Assembly: GCA_011773845.1 (NCBI GenBank) | Contig: WVWV01000037.1 | Coordinates: forward strand, 7,033-71,032 | DNA length: 64,000 nucleotides | Reading direction: 5' to 3' | DNA from: Lysobacterales bacterium | Lineage (GTDB): Bacteria > Pseudomonadota > Gammaproteobacteria > Xanthomonadales > SZUA-36 | Shown: piece by piece, positions 56,045 to 64,000 of the stretch | Position numbering within the stretch: position 1 is the stretch's first letter | Layout: each line of letters begins with the position of its first letter | Notes under the pieces: model-generated | The model's input: only the letters and a program-made list of their open reading frames with translations | Told to the model about the DNA's origin: nothing | Database searches by the model: none | Made by a program: the position numbers and the translations under genes

Positions 56045-57028
56045 TCAGGCGGCGCGCAGGCGCGCGCGGTTCAGCAGCACCAGGAACAGGGGCACGCCCA
56101 GCAATGCCGTGATCACACCGACCGGCAACTGGCGCGGCGCGACGACCGTCCGGGCCAGCGTATCGGACAACACCAGGAACAATCCGCCGAACAGCGTGGC
56201 GGCGGGGATCAAAACGCGATGATCCGAGCCCATGAGCAGGCGCATCAGGTGCGGCACGATCAGGCCGACGAAACCGATGCTGCCGGCGATGGTGACGGCG
56301 GCCGCGGTCAGCAGCGAGGCCAGCAGGTACACCAGCCACAGCAATCCCCGGGTGGACTCTCCCAGCAGTTGGGCCGTGGTTTCGCCCATGGACAGCACGT
56401 TGAGGCTCCGGGCCAGACCGAGGGTCACCATGAACAGCAGGGCAAGCAGTGCCACCGACCAGGCTGGCAAGCGCGCATAGCTGAGATCACCCATCAGCCA
56501 GAACAGCATGCCGCGCACCGTACTGTCGGTTCCCAGGGCCAGCAACAGGCTGACCAGCGCGGCCCAGCCGGCGGCGGTGACCACCCCGGTCAGCAGCAGT
56601 CGCGTGCCGCTCCAGGGGCCACGCCCGCGGGCCAGGCCGAATACGATCACGATCGAGAGCATCGCCCCGGCCAGCGACAACGCGGGCGCTGCGCTCGCGG
56701 CCACGCCCAGCGTCATCCCCAGCAGCGCGGCGAACGCCGCGCCGCCAGAGACTCCCAGAATGTAAGGATCGGCCAGAGGGTTGCGGAGCAACACCTGCAT
56801 CAGGCAACCCGACATGGCCAACATCGCGCCCACGACCCAGGCGGCCACCGCGCGCGGCAATCGCAGCCGCCACAGCAATTCTCCACCCGGCGAATCGGGC
56901 TGCTGCCATGCCTGCCACCAGCTGGCCGTATCGAGCTCGGCGGAGCCGAGCCGGCTGGCCAGCACGATACTGGCGAGGGACAGTAGCGCCAGCAACGGGA
57001 TCACGATCCGTCGGGGTGCAGCGGGCAT
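56045..57028 (-). CDS. btuC: FecCD/BtuC-type ABC transporter permease
   Basis: 327 residues from ATG 57028 with about ten helices. LPRAVAAWVVGAMLAMSGCLMQVLLRNPLADPYILG (across about 57-92), IAGSIGFVGLIVPHLMRLL and PVGVITALLGVPLFLVLL are the FecCD signatures, with GxxGLxxPH the coupling region for the ATPase. The in-frame ATG at 57097 is less likely since the N-terminal basic stretch MPAAPRRIV fits a membrane start. No periplasmic binding protein (btuF) adjoins. Confidence 0.87.
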   Translation of the reverse strand: MPAAPRRIVIPLLALLSLASIVLASRLGSAELDTASWWQAWQQPDSPGGELLWRLRLPRAVAAWVVGAMLAMSGCLMQVLLRNPLADPYILGVSGGAAFAALLGMTLGVAASAAPALSLAGAMLSIVIVFGLARGRGPWSGTRLLLTGVVTAAGWAALVSLLLALGTDSTVRGMLFWLMGDLSYARLPAWSVALLALLFMVTLGLARSLNVLSMGETTAQLLGESTRGLLWLVYLLASLLTAAAVTIAGSIGFVGLIVPHLMRLLMGSDHRVLIPAATLFGGLFLVLSDTLARTVVAPRQLPVGVITALLGVPLFLVLLNRARLRAA

Positions 57029-57129
57029 GGTCGGGATGATTGGCAAGATCCGGGTGAATTGATTAACATTCTGCGCGTCGCACGCGCAAAGTATCACATG
57101 GCCCCACCTCGACCAACACAGCTGCCGAT

Positions 57130-57618
57130 ATGATCGACACGGACGGGTTCAGGCCCAACGTGGCCATCGTCATCATGAAGGAGGACAAACAGGTGTTCTG
57201 GGCCCAGCGGGCAAGCCAGGATGGCTGGCAGTTTCCGCAGGGCGGCATGCGGACGGACGAGACGCCCGTCGAGGCCATGTACCGGGAGTTGCACGAGGAG
57301 ACGGGGCTCCAGGCCGAGCACGTGGAGCTGCTGGGGCAGACGCCGGGATGGTTGCGCTATCGCTTGCCGCGACGCTACCAGCGGCAGCATCACAAGCCGC
57401 TCTGCATTGGCCAGAAGCAGGTATGGTTCCTGTTGCGAATGCTCACCGATGACTCCGCGTTCTCGCTGGACGTCGATGACAGCCCCGAATTCCTGGAATA
57501 CCGTTGGGTCGACTTCTGGTACCCGGTCGATAACGTGATTGCCTTCAAGCGCCGGGTGTATCGCCGCGCGCTCACCCTGCTCGAACCGATGGCGATGCGC
57601 CCCGAAGGCGCCGGCTGA
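57130..57618 (+). CDS. rppH: RNA pyrophosphohydrolase RppH
   Basis: 162-residue Nudix enzyme that removes pyrophosphate from mRNA 5' ends to trigger decay. [18 protein letters not shown] plus EETGL (about 38-60) is a full Nudix box, and [20 protein letters not shown] with GWQFPQGG are RppH features. Divergent from the permease gene by 101 bases. Confidence 0.95.
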   Translation: MIDTDGFRPNVAIVIMKEDKQVFWAQRASQDGWQFPQGGMRTDETPVEAMYRELHEETGLQAEHVELLGQTPGWLRYRLPRRYQRQHHKPLCIGQKQVWFLLRMLTDDSAFSLDVDDSPEFLEYRWVDFWYPVDNVIAFKRRVYRRALTLLEPMAMRPEGAG

Positions 57619-57638
57619 TCCGCCGGCACCGGAAGCCT

Positions 57639-59048
57639 GTGGTGCGATACTGCCTGAAATCCTCGTTTGCGCTCGTTGTGGCGAGCGTGCTCGCCGCCTG
57701 CGAACCCGGCCCGCCGCAGCACGGGGAACTGACGCACACGGCTGCCCGCCTGCAGCGGGAGGCTTTGCGGGACGACCGGGCGTGGGAATTGGTGGAGTCG
57801 CTGGCCACCGAGATCGGGCCGCGCATGGCGGGCAGCGAGGGCGATCGCCGCGCGGTGGAGTGGGCCCGCCAGCGGTTCCTGGCATTGCAGTTCGACCGGG
57901 TGTGGCTGGAGCATGTTTCCTTTCCGTTGTGGCGCAGGCAGTCGGAGTCGGCGGCCCTGGTCTCGCCCGTGAATCAGCCACTGGCCGTGACCGCGCTGGG
58001 GGGCAGCCCCGGGACCGGTGGCCCGATCCGGGGCGAGGTGGTCCATTTTCCGGACCTGGCGGCACTGGAAGCGGCGGCGCCCGATTCCCTGGAAGGCAAG
58101 ATCGCGTTCATTTCACAGCGCATGCAGCGGACGCGGGACGGTTTGGGTTACATGGCCGCGGTTGACAAGCGCAGTCATGGCCCATTCGTGGCGGCCGAGC
58201 AAGGGGCCCTGGCGCTGTTGATCCGTTCGGTCGGCACCGATGCGGAAGGCCCGCCGCATACCGGGCAGATGTCCACTCAACGCGCCGGGGAACCGGTGCC
58301 CGCGGCGGCGCTGTCCAATGCCGATGCCGATCGGGTGGAAGAGATGCTGGCCGGCGGGCTGCCGGTGGTGATCACTCTCGACCTGGATTGCGGCTTCGAT
58401 GGCATGGGCGAGTCACGCAACGTGATCGGTGAGTTCGATGGCAGCGGCGATACCGGCGGTTTCGTCGTGGTGGGCGCCCATCTCGATTCCTGGGATCTTG
58501 GCACCGGCGCGGTCGACGACGGCAGTGGGGTGGCGATTACCATGGCCGCGGCCCGGCTGGTCGCCGAGCTTCCCGAGCGGCCGCGGCACGGCATACGGGT
58601 GGTGCTGTTTGCCAACGAGGAGCAGGGGGTGTACGGCGGCAAGGCATACGCCGCCGCACACCGTTCCGAGTGGGGTCGCCACGTGCTGGCGGCCGAATCG
58701 GACCTCGGTGCGGGGCGGATATGGAGTTTTAGGACACGGACCGCGGCCGATGCGCAGCCCGCCGTTCAGCAACTCGCGGACCTGTTGGCGCCGTTGGACA
58801 TTGCGTGGGATGCCGAGCGGCCGGCCTTCGGCGGTGCCGACCTGAGCCAGATGCGCAGGCTTGGCGTTCCGGTCGTCGACCTGCAACAGGACGCCAGCCG
58901 CTACTTTGACGTGCACCACAGCGCCAGCGATACCCTCGCGGCAGTCGATCCCGCGGATCTGCGCCAGAACGTGGCGGCCTGGGCAACCCTGATCTACTGG
59001 GCGGCCAGTTCGGACGTGGCTCTGGGGCCCATCGCGCCCACTCATTAG
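57639..59048 (+). CDS. M28-family zinc metallopeptidase lipoprotein
   Basis: 469 residues from GTG 57639. Signal peptide with lipobox VLAAC (Cys about residue 21). A PA (protease-associated) insertion occupies the middle (about 110-240), and the M28 catalytic domain has VVVGAHLDSWDLGTGAVDDGSG (His and bridging Asp), FANEEQG (general-base and ligand Glu), AAESDLGAG (Asp) and DVHHSASDTL (His). All five zinc ligands are visible. Probably a periplasmic aminopeptidase/carboxypeptidase anchored to a membrane. Confidence 0.92.
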   Translation: MVRYCLKSSFALVVASVLAACEPGPPQHGELTHTAARLQREALRDDRAWELVESLATEIGPRMAGSEGDRRAVEWARQRFLALQFDRVWLEHVSFPLWRRQSESAALVSPVNQPLAVTALGGSPGTGGPIRGEVVHFPDLAALEAAAPDSLEGKIAFISQRMQRTRDGLGYMAAVDKRSHGPFVAAEQGALALLIRSVGTDAEGPPHTGQMSTQRAGEPVPAAALSNADADRVEEMLAGGLPVVITLDLDCGFDGMGESRNVIGEFDGSGDTGGFVVVGAHLDSWDLGTGAVDDGSGVAITMAAARLVAELPERPRHGIRVVLFANEEQGVYGGKAYAAAHRSEWGRHVLAAESDLGAGRIWSFRTRTAADAQPAVQQLADLLAPLDIAWDAERPAFGGADLSQMRRLGVPVVDLQQDASRYFDVHHSASDTLAAVDPADLRQNVAAWATLIYWAASSDVALGPIAPTH

Positions 59049-59087
59049 TCGCATGCCGCGCGCCGCGGGCACCGCGGCGGCAGCGAT

Positions 59088-61394
59088 TCAGAAGTCCATC
59101 CGCGCGCCCAGGACCCAGGCTCGGCTCTTGCCTGGGCGGGCGCCGTAGGGCTGACGCGCGACGATGTCCAGCTCGCGGCTCAGGTTTTCAACCACCCCGT
59201 AGAGTTCCAGCCAGCCGTTGAGACGATAGTGCACGGCCAGGTCGAGGACGGTGGACGAATCGGTCTTCTCGTAGGTTCCGCAGCGGGCCTGGGTGCAAAC
59301 GCCGTTGTTGTGGCTGGCGCTCAGGTAGGTGGACCATCGATCGCGTTCGAGTCCCAGCGACAGGAATGCCTGGTGGTCCGGGATGTAGGGCACCGGGTCG
59401 CCGCGGTAGACGTCGCCGAAAAACTCGGAGTCGGCAATGTCGCTCTCGAACTCCGCGTTCATCCAGGTGTAGCTGAGGGTGAACGGCAGGCGAAAGGCCG
59501 CTGAGCGGGAGAAGTCATACTGCAGTTGCACCTCGAGGCCCGGGATTCTGACGGCATCGCCGTTGAATACATCGCCGACCTCGCAATCGCTGCCGGAAGA
59601 CGCGGTGCACACGCCCTGGAGGTTGTCGTAGTCGTTGAAAAACGCCATGACTTCCAGGTCCAGTCGCTCACCCGAATAGCGCAGCCCGGCCTCGTAATTG
59701 ATGCTCTCCTCCGGGTCGATGCCTGCCTTGTTGCCGGGCGCGCTGAAGCCCTTGTGGACCCCCGCGATCAGCAGGGTTCGGGCGGACCAGTCGTAGATCA
59801 CGCCCAATCCCGGGATCAGCACGTCTTCGGAGTTTTCGCGGCGACCCTTGACGTCTCCCGGACCGCGACCGGCCGGGTCATCGGGGTCGGCGCCGTAGTC
59901 GATGCGCGACTGGCGGATCGATTCCAGGCGCAGGCCGGGCGTCAGGGTCCAGCGGCCCAGTTCCAGCCGATCCTGAATATAGAGCGCCCAGGCCTCGGCG
60001 GCCTGGATCCGGTTGCCGGCGTCGCCTTCGCGGCCCAGGGCGCTGATCACCAGCGCGCCGTCGAGCTGCTGGAACGTGTCGTTGCGCTGCAGCCGGTCCT
60101 CTTCGTCCTCGTGCCAACGTATGCCGAACTGCAGCGTGTGCCGGGCCCGGCCGGTGTCCAATTGGTGGCTGAGGTCCGCCTGGATGCCGCGGGAAAAATA
60201 GCTGCGTGCATTGTTGCGGACCTGGATCGCACCGGCCGGGGTGTCGCCGCCGTCGAGGATGGCTTGCAATTGCCGCGCTGTGAGTCCGCCCAGCCCCCGG
60301 CCCAGGTTCACGGCCTCGATGACTGACGCCCATGAGGTGCGCTGAAATTCCCCGACATGGAGGCTGCCGTCGAAATCGATTCCCTCGGTCTTGTACCAGG
60401 CGCGCTCGAATTCATTGTGGTAGGCGGTGACGTCAAGGCGCGTGCGGTGGCCGGGTTCCAGCGACCATCGGGCCATGAGCTGTTCGTGATCGTTGTCCAT
60501 ATTGTCTAGAGCGGACACCCCGTAACGCCGGAGGGCATCACTCCGGAAATCGGCATCGGTCAGGCCCAGGTAGGTCTGGTTGGACTCCTCATCCGATTTC
60601 TGCACCTTGATTTCCAGACGCTGGAACACCTCAGCCGCGGGGTCGCTGCCCAGGCTGAACCTGGCCACGTAGTCGGCCTTCTGCAGGCCGGTGTCGCCCC
60701 GGTGATGGTCGATCCGCTGGAACCCGTCGGAGCGCCACTGGTGGGTCTCCAGCAGCCATCCGACCCGTTCGCCGGAGTCGCCATACCAGGCATGGGTGCG
60801 CCAGGTGCTGTCGGAGCCGCCTTCAACGCGCAGCAGGCCGCCGCGCTGGGCCGGAATGGGAGTGGACACCAGGTTGATCGCGCCGCCGATGGTATAGGGC
60901 CCCTGGGTGATGGCGGCCGGCCCCTTCATGACTTCCAGCGACTCGATGCGGCCAAAGGTCGGGAAGTAGTATGCCGCCGGCGCCGCATACGGGGCCGGCG
61001 CGATCAGCACGTTGTCCTCCAGCAGGGTAATGCGGCTGGACCGCTCGGTTGGGGTGCCGCGGATGCTGATATTGGGGCGCAGGCCAAAGCCGTCCTCCAG
61101 TTGGAAGGATGCGCCGGGCACACGCTGCAGCGCACGCATGACGTCGGTGGTGGCGAAGGATTCGAGCTCCGCGGGCGAAATCCGGCTGGCGCCGCCGGCC
61201 ACGTTGCGGGGATCCTGCGCGACGCCGAAGATGGTGACGGTTTCCATCTCGCGGCAGGGCGTGTCCTCGCCGCGGGCCGCGGCCTCGCGAAACTCATCCG
61301 GGCCGCATTCGGCGGCAAATCCGGGGCTGCTCAGCAAGACGAGGGCCATCCACAGGGCCGCACGGTCGAACCGGTGCCGCGCGCCGCGCGCCAT
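59088..61394 (-). CDS. FecA-like TonB-dependent outer-membrane receptor
   Basis: 768 residues from ATG 61394, selected for a good Shine-Dalgarno (GGGAA) and signal peptide (MARGARHRFDRAALWMALVL, cleavage near GFAA-E). A TonB-box-like ETVTIFG and a plug domain follow with LLEDNVLIAPAPYAAP and VMKGPAAITQGPYTIGGAIN, the FecA ferric-citrate signature stretch, then a 22-strand barrel ending in MDF. No N-terminal signalling (STN) domain or fecIR genes. Fur boxes lie in its promoter and leader. Ligand: ferric dicarboxylate-like, inferred. Confidence 0.88.
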   Translation of the reverse strand: MARGARHRFDRAALWMALVLLSSPGFAAECGPDEFREAAARGEDTPCREMETVTIFGVAQDPRNVAGGASRISPAELESFATTDVMRALQRVPGASFQLEDGFGLRPNISIRGTPTERSSRITLLEDNVLIAPAPYAAPAAYYFPTFGRIESLEVMKGPAAITQGPYTIGGAINLVSTPIPAQRGGLLRVEGGSDSTWRTHAWYGDSGERVGWLLETHQWRSDGFQRIDHHRGDTGLQKADYVARFSLGSDPAAEVFQRLEIKVQKSDEESNQTYLGLTDADFRSDALRRYGVSALDNMDNDHEQLMARWSLEPGHRTRLDVTAYHNEFERAWYKTEGIDFDGSLHVGEFQRTSWASVIEAVNLGRGLGGLTARQLQAILDGGDTPAGAIQVRNNARSYFSRGIQADLSHQLDTGRARHTLQFGIRWHEDEEDRLQRNDTFQQLDGALVISALGREGDAGNRIQAAEAWALYIQDRLELGRWTLTPGLRLESIRQSRIDYGADPDDPAGRGPGDVKGRRENSEDVLIPGLGVIYDWSARTLLIAGVHKGFSAPGNKAGIDPEESINYEAGLRYSGERLDLEVMAFFNDYDNLQGVCTASSGSDCEVGDVFNGDAVRIPGLEVQLQYDFSRSAAFRLPFTLSYTWMNAEFESDIADSEFFGDVYRGDPVPYIPDHQAFLSLGLERDRWSTYLSASHNNGVCTQARCGTYEKTDSSTVLDLAVHYRLNGWLELYGVVENLSRELDIVARQPYGARPGKSRAWVLGARMDF

Positions 61395-61420
61395 CGATCC
61401 GATTCCCAGGTGTTCTTTAT

Positions 61421-61435
61421 TGAGAATTGTTCTCA
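61421..61435. promoter_or_regulatory. Fur box 2, in the leader of the FecA-like receptor gene
   Basis: TGAGAATTGTTCTCA, a near-perfect 7-1-7 inverted repeat against the Fur consensus TGATAATNATTATCA. It lies just downstream of the predicted receptor transcription start (about 61440). Confidence 0.75.
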
Positions 61436-61446
61436 TTTGATATGCA

Positions 61447-61475
61447 ATTCTAGCGGGCCTTAACGTAATTGACAA
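61447..61475 (-). promoter_or_regulatory. sigma70 promoter of the FecA-like receptor gene
   Basis: Minus strand TTGTCA (61475-61470), a 17-base spacer, and TAGAAT (61452-61447); each hexamer is 5/6 of consensus. Confidence 0.75.
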
Positions 61476-61496
61476 TCATTCTCATTTGCATTTAAA
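61469..61496 (+). promoter_or_regulatory. sigma70 promoter of bfd
   Basis: Consensus TTGACA (61469-61474), a 16-base spacer, and TTTAAA (61491-61496). Its -35 shares bases with the -35 of the divergent receptor promoter. Confidence 0.6.
61470..61484. promoter_or_regulatory. Fur box 1, shared by the divergent receptor and bfd promoters
   Basis: TGACAATCATTCTCA; its complement TGAGAATGATTGTCA matches the Fur 7-1-7 consensus at 13 of 15 positions. It covers the -35 element of both promoters. Confidence 0.85.
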
Positions 61497-61517
61497 CTGA
61501 AAATCGTTCGGCACACA

Positions 61518-61531
61518 TTGACCTGCATCAA
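61518..61531. promoter_or_regulatory. FNR/Anr-like site upstream of bfd
   Basis: TTGAC-CTGC-ATCAA differs from the FNR consensus TTGAT-N4-ATCAA at one position. It lies between the predicted bfd transcription start (about 61503) and the ATG at 61541, a place where binding would be expected to repress. Confidence 0.5.
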
Positions 61532-61540
61532 CCAACGTCC

Positions 61541-61750
61541 ATGTACGTATGCATCTGCAAGGCAGTCACGGAGTCGCAAATCCGCCAGGCGGTGGCGGAG
61601 GGTGCGCGTGACCTGAAGCAACTGCGGGCCGCCACCGGTTGCAGCAGCAAATGTGGATGCTGTCTGGAGACTGCACAGGCTGTCCTGGTCGATGAACTCA
61701 GGGCGCGGGGAACATTCCTGCGCGTGGTGGGTACGATCGACGCCGCCTGA
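61541..61750 (+). CDS. bfd: bacterioferritin-associated ferredoxin
   Basis: 69-residue 2Fe-2S protein that docks on bacterioferritin and reduces its ferric core to release iron. Cys4, Cys6, Cys38 and Cys41 match the cluster ligands of E. coli Bfd; two extra cysteines (34, 40) are present. Start ATG 61541. Predicted to be Fur-repressed, matching its role when iron is scarce. Followed by the bfr gene 134 bases downstream. Confidence 0.94.
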   Translation: MYVCICKAVTESQIRQAVAEGARDLKQLRAATGCSSKCGCCLETAQAVLVDELRARGTFLRVVGTIDAA

Positions 61751-61779
61751 CCTGTCGCGAACTCCGATTACCTCTCAAA

Positions 61780-61794
61780 TCGGAATCATTCTCA
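61780..61794. promoter_or_regulatory. weak Fur box 3, upstream of bfr
   Basis: TCGGAATCATTCTCA; the right arm matches the Fur consensus well, the left arm poorly. A -10-like TAGAAT (61821-61826) lies downstream but lacks a clear -35. Confidence 0.45.
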
Positions 61795-61884
61795 TTTCAC
61801 CATCGAATTGATGCATTCGTTAGAATGTTTCGGCTCTGCGGCCGCCGCGGCCGCTCGAATCCCTGTGAGAGGAGGAACAAAGCC

Positions 61885-62352
61885 ATGAAAGGCGACGGCA
61901 AGGTCATTGAATTCCTCAATGGAGTGCTGCGTAACGAATTGACCGCAATCAACCAGTATTTCCTGCATTCGCGCATGTTCAAGGACATGGGGTTGAAGGA
62001 ACTCGCCGACTACGAGTTCGGGGAATCAATGGACGAGATGAAGCATGCCGACACGCTGGTGGAGCGGATTCTGTTTCTCGAGGGCCTGCCGAACATGCAG
62101 GACATCGGCAAGATCATGATCGGCGAGCATCCGCGGGAGATGCTGGAGTGCGACCTGAGCCTGGAGATGAAGGCCATCCCCCTGCTGCGCGAGGCCATTG
62201 AGCATTGCGAGGCGTGCAACGACTTCGTCAGCCGTGAGTTGTTCGAATCGATCCTCGATTCCGAGGAGGAACATGTCGACTGGCTGGAGACCCAGTTGGA
62301 ACTGATCGACAAGATCGGGATCGAGAATTACCTGCAGGCCAAAATGGGCTGA
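61885..62352 (+). CDS. bfr: bacterioferritin
   Basis: 155-residue subunit of the 24-mer iron store. Ferroxidase ligands Glu18, Glu51, His54, Glu94, Glu127 and His130 are all present, and Met52 supplies the heme ligand, so this is a heme-binding, ferroxidase-competent subunit. Strong AGAGGAGG ribosome site before ATG 61885. Physical linkage to bfd is conserved. Confidence 0.97.
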   Translation: MKGDGKVIEFLNGVLRNELTAINQYFLHSRMFKDMGLKELADYEFGESMDEMKHADTLVERILFLEGLPNMQDIGKIMIGEHPREMLECDLSLEMKAIPLLREAIEHCEACNDFVSRELFESILDSEEEHVDWLETQLELIDKIGIENYLQAKMG

Positions 62353-62371
62353 CCAGGCCGCGGGGCTGCGC

Positions 62372-62399
62372 AAAAACCCCGCGGAAGCGGGGTTTTTTT
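62372..62399 (+). terminator. rho-independent terminator of bfr
   Basis: CCCCGC/GCGGGG stem extended by A:T pairs (62372-62382 with 62387-62397), GGAA loop, T run to 62399. Confidence 0.9.
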
Positions 62400-62516
62400 G
62401 TGGCCCGCTGAATTGCCCCACACCGGCGCGCCAATGGCATAATGTCTGCGGTCAGCACCTTGATAAGCTGGCCGCAGAGCCCCATCTGGGATACGACTTG
62501 TAACGCGATTCGACCG

Positions 62517-63068
62517 ATGTTCAGCCAGACCAGCCAGCCCTGCCAGTTCGAGCGCGACTGCGAGGTGATCATGATTCCGTCCGGTGACGCGGTGACCCTG
62601 CCGGCCGGCACCATTGGCTACATCACCCAGGCCCTCGGCGGGTCCTTCACCGTGTTCGTGGATGGCAACCTGTTTCGCGTGGCCGGCACCGACGCGGACG
62701 CCATCGGCAAGGAGCCGGTCAAGCCGCCCAGCCTGCCGGCCGATGCCACGGCCGAGGATGTCGAGAAACTCGTCTGGACGCAGTTGAAGACCTGCTACGA
62801 CCCGGAGATTCCGGTCGACGTGGTCGAGCTGGGGTTGATCTACAACTGCGAACTCACGGCCTGCGACGACGGCACCCGCAAGGTGGACGTCACCATGACG
62901 CTCACGGCGCCCGGCTGCGGCATGGGCGATATCCTGGTGGAAGACGTGCGCGCCAAGCTCAGCCTGATCCCGACCGTCAGCGCGGTCAGCGTCGAGTTGA
63001 CCTTCGACCCGCCCTGGAATCACCAGATGATGTCGGACGTGGCACGCCTGGAGACGGGCCTGTTCTGA
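62517..63068 (+). CDS. sufT: putative Fe-S cluster assembly protein SufT (MIP18/DUF59 family)
   Basis: 183 residues. After a short N-terminus, ERDCEVIMIPSGDAVTLPAG is the SufT-specific N-terminal domain and VWTQLKTCYDPEIPVDVVELGLIYN starts the DUF59 domain; TAPGCGMGDILVEDV holds the conserved Cys. SufT acts in Fe-S maturation, mostly under high demand. ATG 62517 is chosen; an upstream in-frame ATG at 62442 overlaps a -10-like CATAAT. No suf or isc genes adjoin, only bfr-bfd. Confidence 0.9.
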   Translation: MFSQTSQPCQFERDCEVIMIPSGDAVTLPAGTIGYITQALGGSFTVFVDGNLFRVAGTDADAIGKEPVKPPSLPADATAEDVEKLVWTQLKTCYDPEIPVDVVELGLIYNCELTACDDGTRKVDVTMTLTAPGCGMGDILVEDVRAKLSLIPTVSAVSVELTFDPPWNHQMMSDVARLETGLF

Positions 63069-63126
63069 ACCTCGGGCCCGGCCCAGCCAATCACCGCACG
63101 CCGCTCCACGCGACCCAATGCAGTGC

Positions 63127-64000
63127 TCAGCGGGGTTCGCCGCCGGGCTCCCAGCGCAGCGAAACAAAGCCCGCGCGGCCGGCGCTGTTGAAGCCGATCA
63201 CCGGTTCGTAGTCGCGGTCGAACGCATTGTCGAGGCGGATTTCCAGGGCCAGGCGGTGGGTGAGATCGAGGCCGCCGCGCAATGAGAAGATGCCGTAGCC
63301 GGGCAATCGCTGGCCGCCAATGTCGTCGCGAGGGCCGGAAACGAACCAGTCGGCTCCCAGCCAGGCGCGACCGCCCAGCCGGCGATCGACACTGAAAGCC
63401 GCTTTTTCCTCCGGGCGTCGCAGCAGCGCCTGTCGGCTGCTCCGGTCCCGGGACTCCTGCCAGGTGACGCTGGCCTTGAAGCGCCACGGCCCACGAGCCG
63501 CCTGCAGGTCCAGTTCCACCCCGCGCAACTCGGCACGGTCGATGTTGACCGCCCGAAAGCGCTCGCCCGCAAACGCAATGAGGCCGTCGACCTCGGTATG
63601 CCAGGCCGATACGACGATGCGGCTGCCACCTCCCAATGGCTGCTGGTAGAGCAGCTCCAACGAGCGGGCGGTCTCCGGCTGCAGGTCCGGATTGCCGGCG
63701 AACAGGCCGTCGAATCCGGGTGACAACAGCTCGTTGAGGTTCGGGGCGCGGAAGGCGGTGCCGTACAGCCCCATGAGCTTGCCTTGCGCGCCGACATCGA
63801 GTGCCAGCGCGGCCTGGTAGGTGAATTCAATGCCAAACTCGCTGTTGCGGTCGAAGCGGCCACTGAGTTGCAGTCGGCTGCGCCGGTACGGTTGTTCCAG
63901 CAGCAGGTACGCGCCGGTGTTGCGCCGATCCCCGGCGTAGCTCCCTTGGGCACGCCCCGTATCGTCCACGTGGTCGACCCCGAAGCCAAGCTGGCCGGCC
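63127..64000 (-). CDS. btuB: BtuB-like TonB-dependent receptor (partial, N-terminus off window)
   Basis: The last ~290 residues of an outer-membrane receptor barrel; the frame runs open to the window edge. GTAFRAPNLNELLSPGFDGLFAGNPDLQPE is the BtuB/cobalamin-receptor barrel signature (split around residue 75-105 of the fragment), and the final strands NAFDRDYEPVIGFNSAGRAGFVSLRW are also BtuB-like. The plug and TonB box lie outside. Together with the BtuCD-type genes at 55256-57028 this suggests corrinoid uptake. Confidence 0.88.
   Translation of the reverse strand, partial: AGQLGFGVDHVDDTGRAQGSYAGDRRNTGAYLLLEQPYRRSRLQLSGRFDRNSEFGIEFTYQAALALDVGAQGKLMGLYGTAFRAPNLNELLSPGFDGLFAGNPDLQPETARSLELLYQQPLGGGSRIVVSAWHTEVDGLIAFAGERFRAVNIDRAELRGVELDLQAARGPWRFKASVTWQESRDRSSRQALLRRPEEKAAFSVDRRLGGRAWLGADWFVSGPRDDIGGQRLPGYGIFSLRGGLDLTHRLALEIRLDNAFDRDYEPVIGFNSAGRAGFVSLRWEPGGEPR

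Noticed and set aside
61830-61875. tRNA-like stretch (GC palindrome followed by TCGAATCCC) before bfr
   Set aside because: No acceptor stem, D-arm or anticodon arm can be drawn; it is the bfr leader.

Overview
The window is high-GC, densely coded chromosomal DNA from a Gammaproteobacterium. The main evidence is the order yicC-gmk-rpoZ-spoT-ridA-recG, a pilMNOPQ type IV pilus operon divergent from a class A penicillin-binding protein (ponA), a GlnRS of the proteobacterial type, RppH, HemW next to RdgB/RNase PH, and Fur-type iron boxes. Many genes start with GTG or TTG. The exact family cannot be fixed from the sequence; gene content looks like the Xanthomonadales/Chromatiales side of the class. 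I see no phage, insertion sequence, CRISPR array, rRNA or tRNA. Both window edges cut a gene (comM-like on the left, a BtuB-like receptor on the right).

Layout. 1-7.4 kb: comM fragment, a GPH-family sugar/cation symporter, a DUF1295 membrane protein, ubiK head-to-head with a PII gene (no amtB), a 3-hydroxyisobutyrate dehydrogenase-family reductase and a large membrane TolB-like/TPR protein. 7.5-16.5 kb: the stringent-response/nucleotide operon on the minus strand, and rph-rdgB-hemW on the plus strand. 16.6-26.9 kb: ribosomal protein L31 type B, citrate synthase, a conserved unknown gene, ponA and pilMNOPQ. 26.9-35.7 kb: the last two steps of histidine degradation (hutG, hutF) coupled to a DUF938 methyltransferase and a free-methionine sulfoxide reductase, then a SixA-like phosphatase, a threonine/serine dehydratase, pepN, a SLOG-fold protein and a small lipoprotein. 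35.8-45.4 kb: a tyrosine/proline/histidine-rich lipoprotein, a second TPR membrane protein, mnmG, a candidate small RNA, a dicarboxylate/amino-acid symporter, glnS and lemA. 45.4-55.3 kb: an M48 protease with a long C-terminal extension, a GMC oxidoreductase, and a TetR regulator with an RND pump and adaptor, followed by a nucleotide-transporter-like protein. 55.3-64 kb: BtuC/BtuD-type ABC importer genes, rppH, an M28 peptidase lipoprotein, and an iron-homeostasis cluster (FecA-like receptor, bfd, bfr, sufT), ending in the BtuB-like receptor.

How parts work together. SpoT, omega and Gmk lie in one operon and link GTP supply to (p)ppGpp. PilM-N-O-P-Q form the pilus alignment complex and secretin. 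The FecA-like receptor and bfd share a 94-base divergent region in which one Fur box covers the -35 elements of both promoters. A second Fur box lies in the receptor leader and an FNR-like site just before bfd; bfr has a weaker Fur box. The BtuCD genes and the edge BtuB gene suggest corrinoid uptake, with no binding-protein gene between them.

The most interesting points not explained by standard genes are (1) a roughly 110-nt candidate RNA after mnmG with two mutually exclusive perfect-stem folds and a strong terminator, (2) the compact Fur/FNR divergent switch, (3) two paralogous membrane TPR proteins, one beside a Tyr/Pro/His-rich lipoprotein, (4) a nucleotide-transporter-like (Npt/AAA) protein downstream of an RND pump, and (5) an M48 protease with a TerB-like tail next to LemA.
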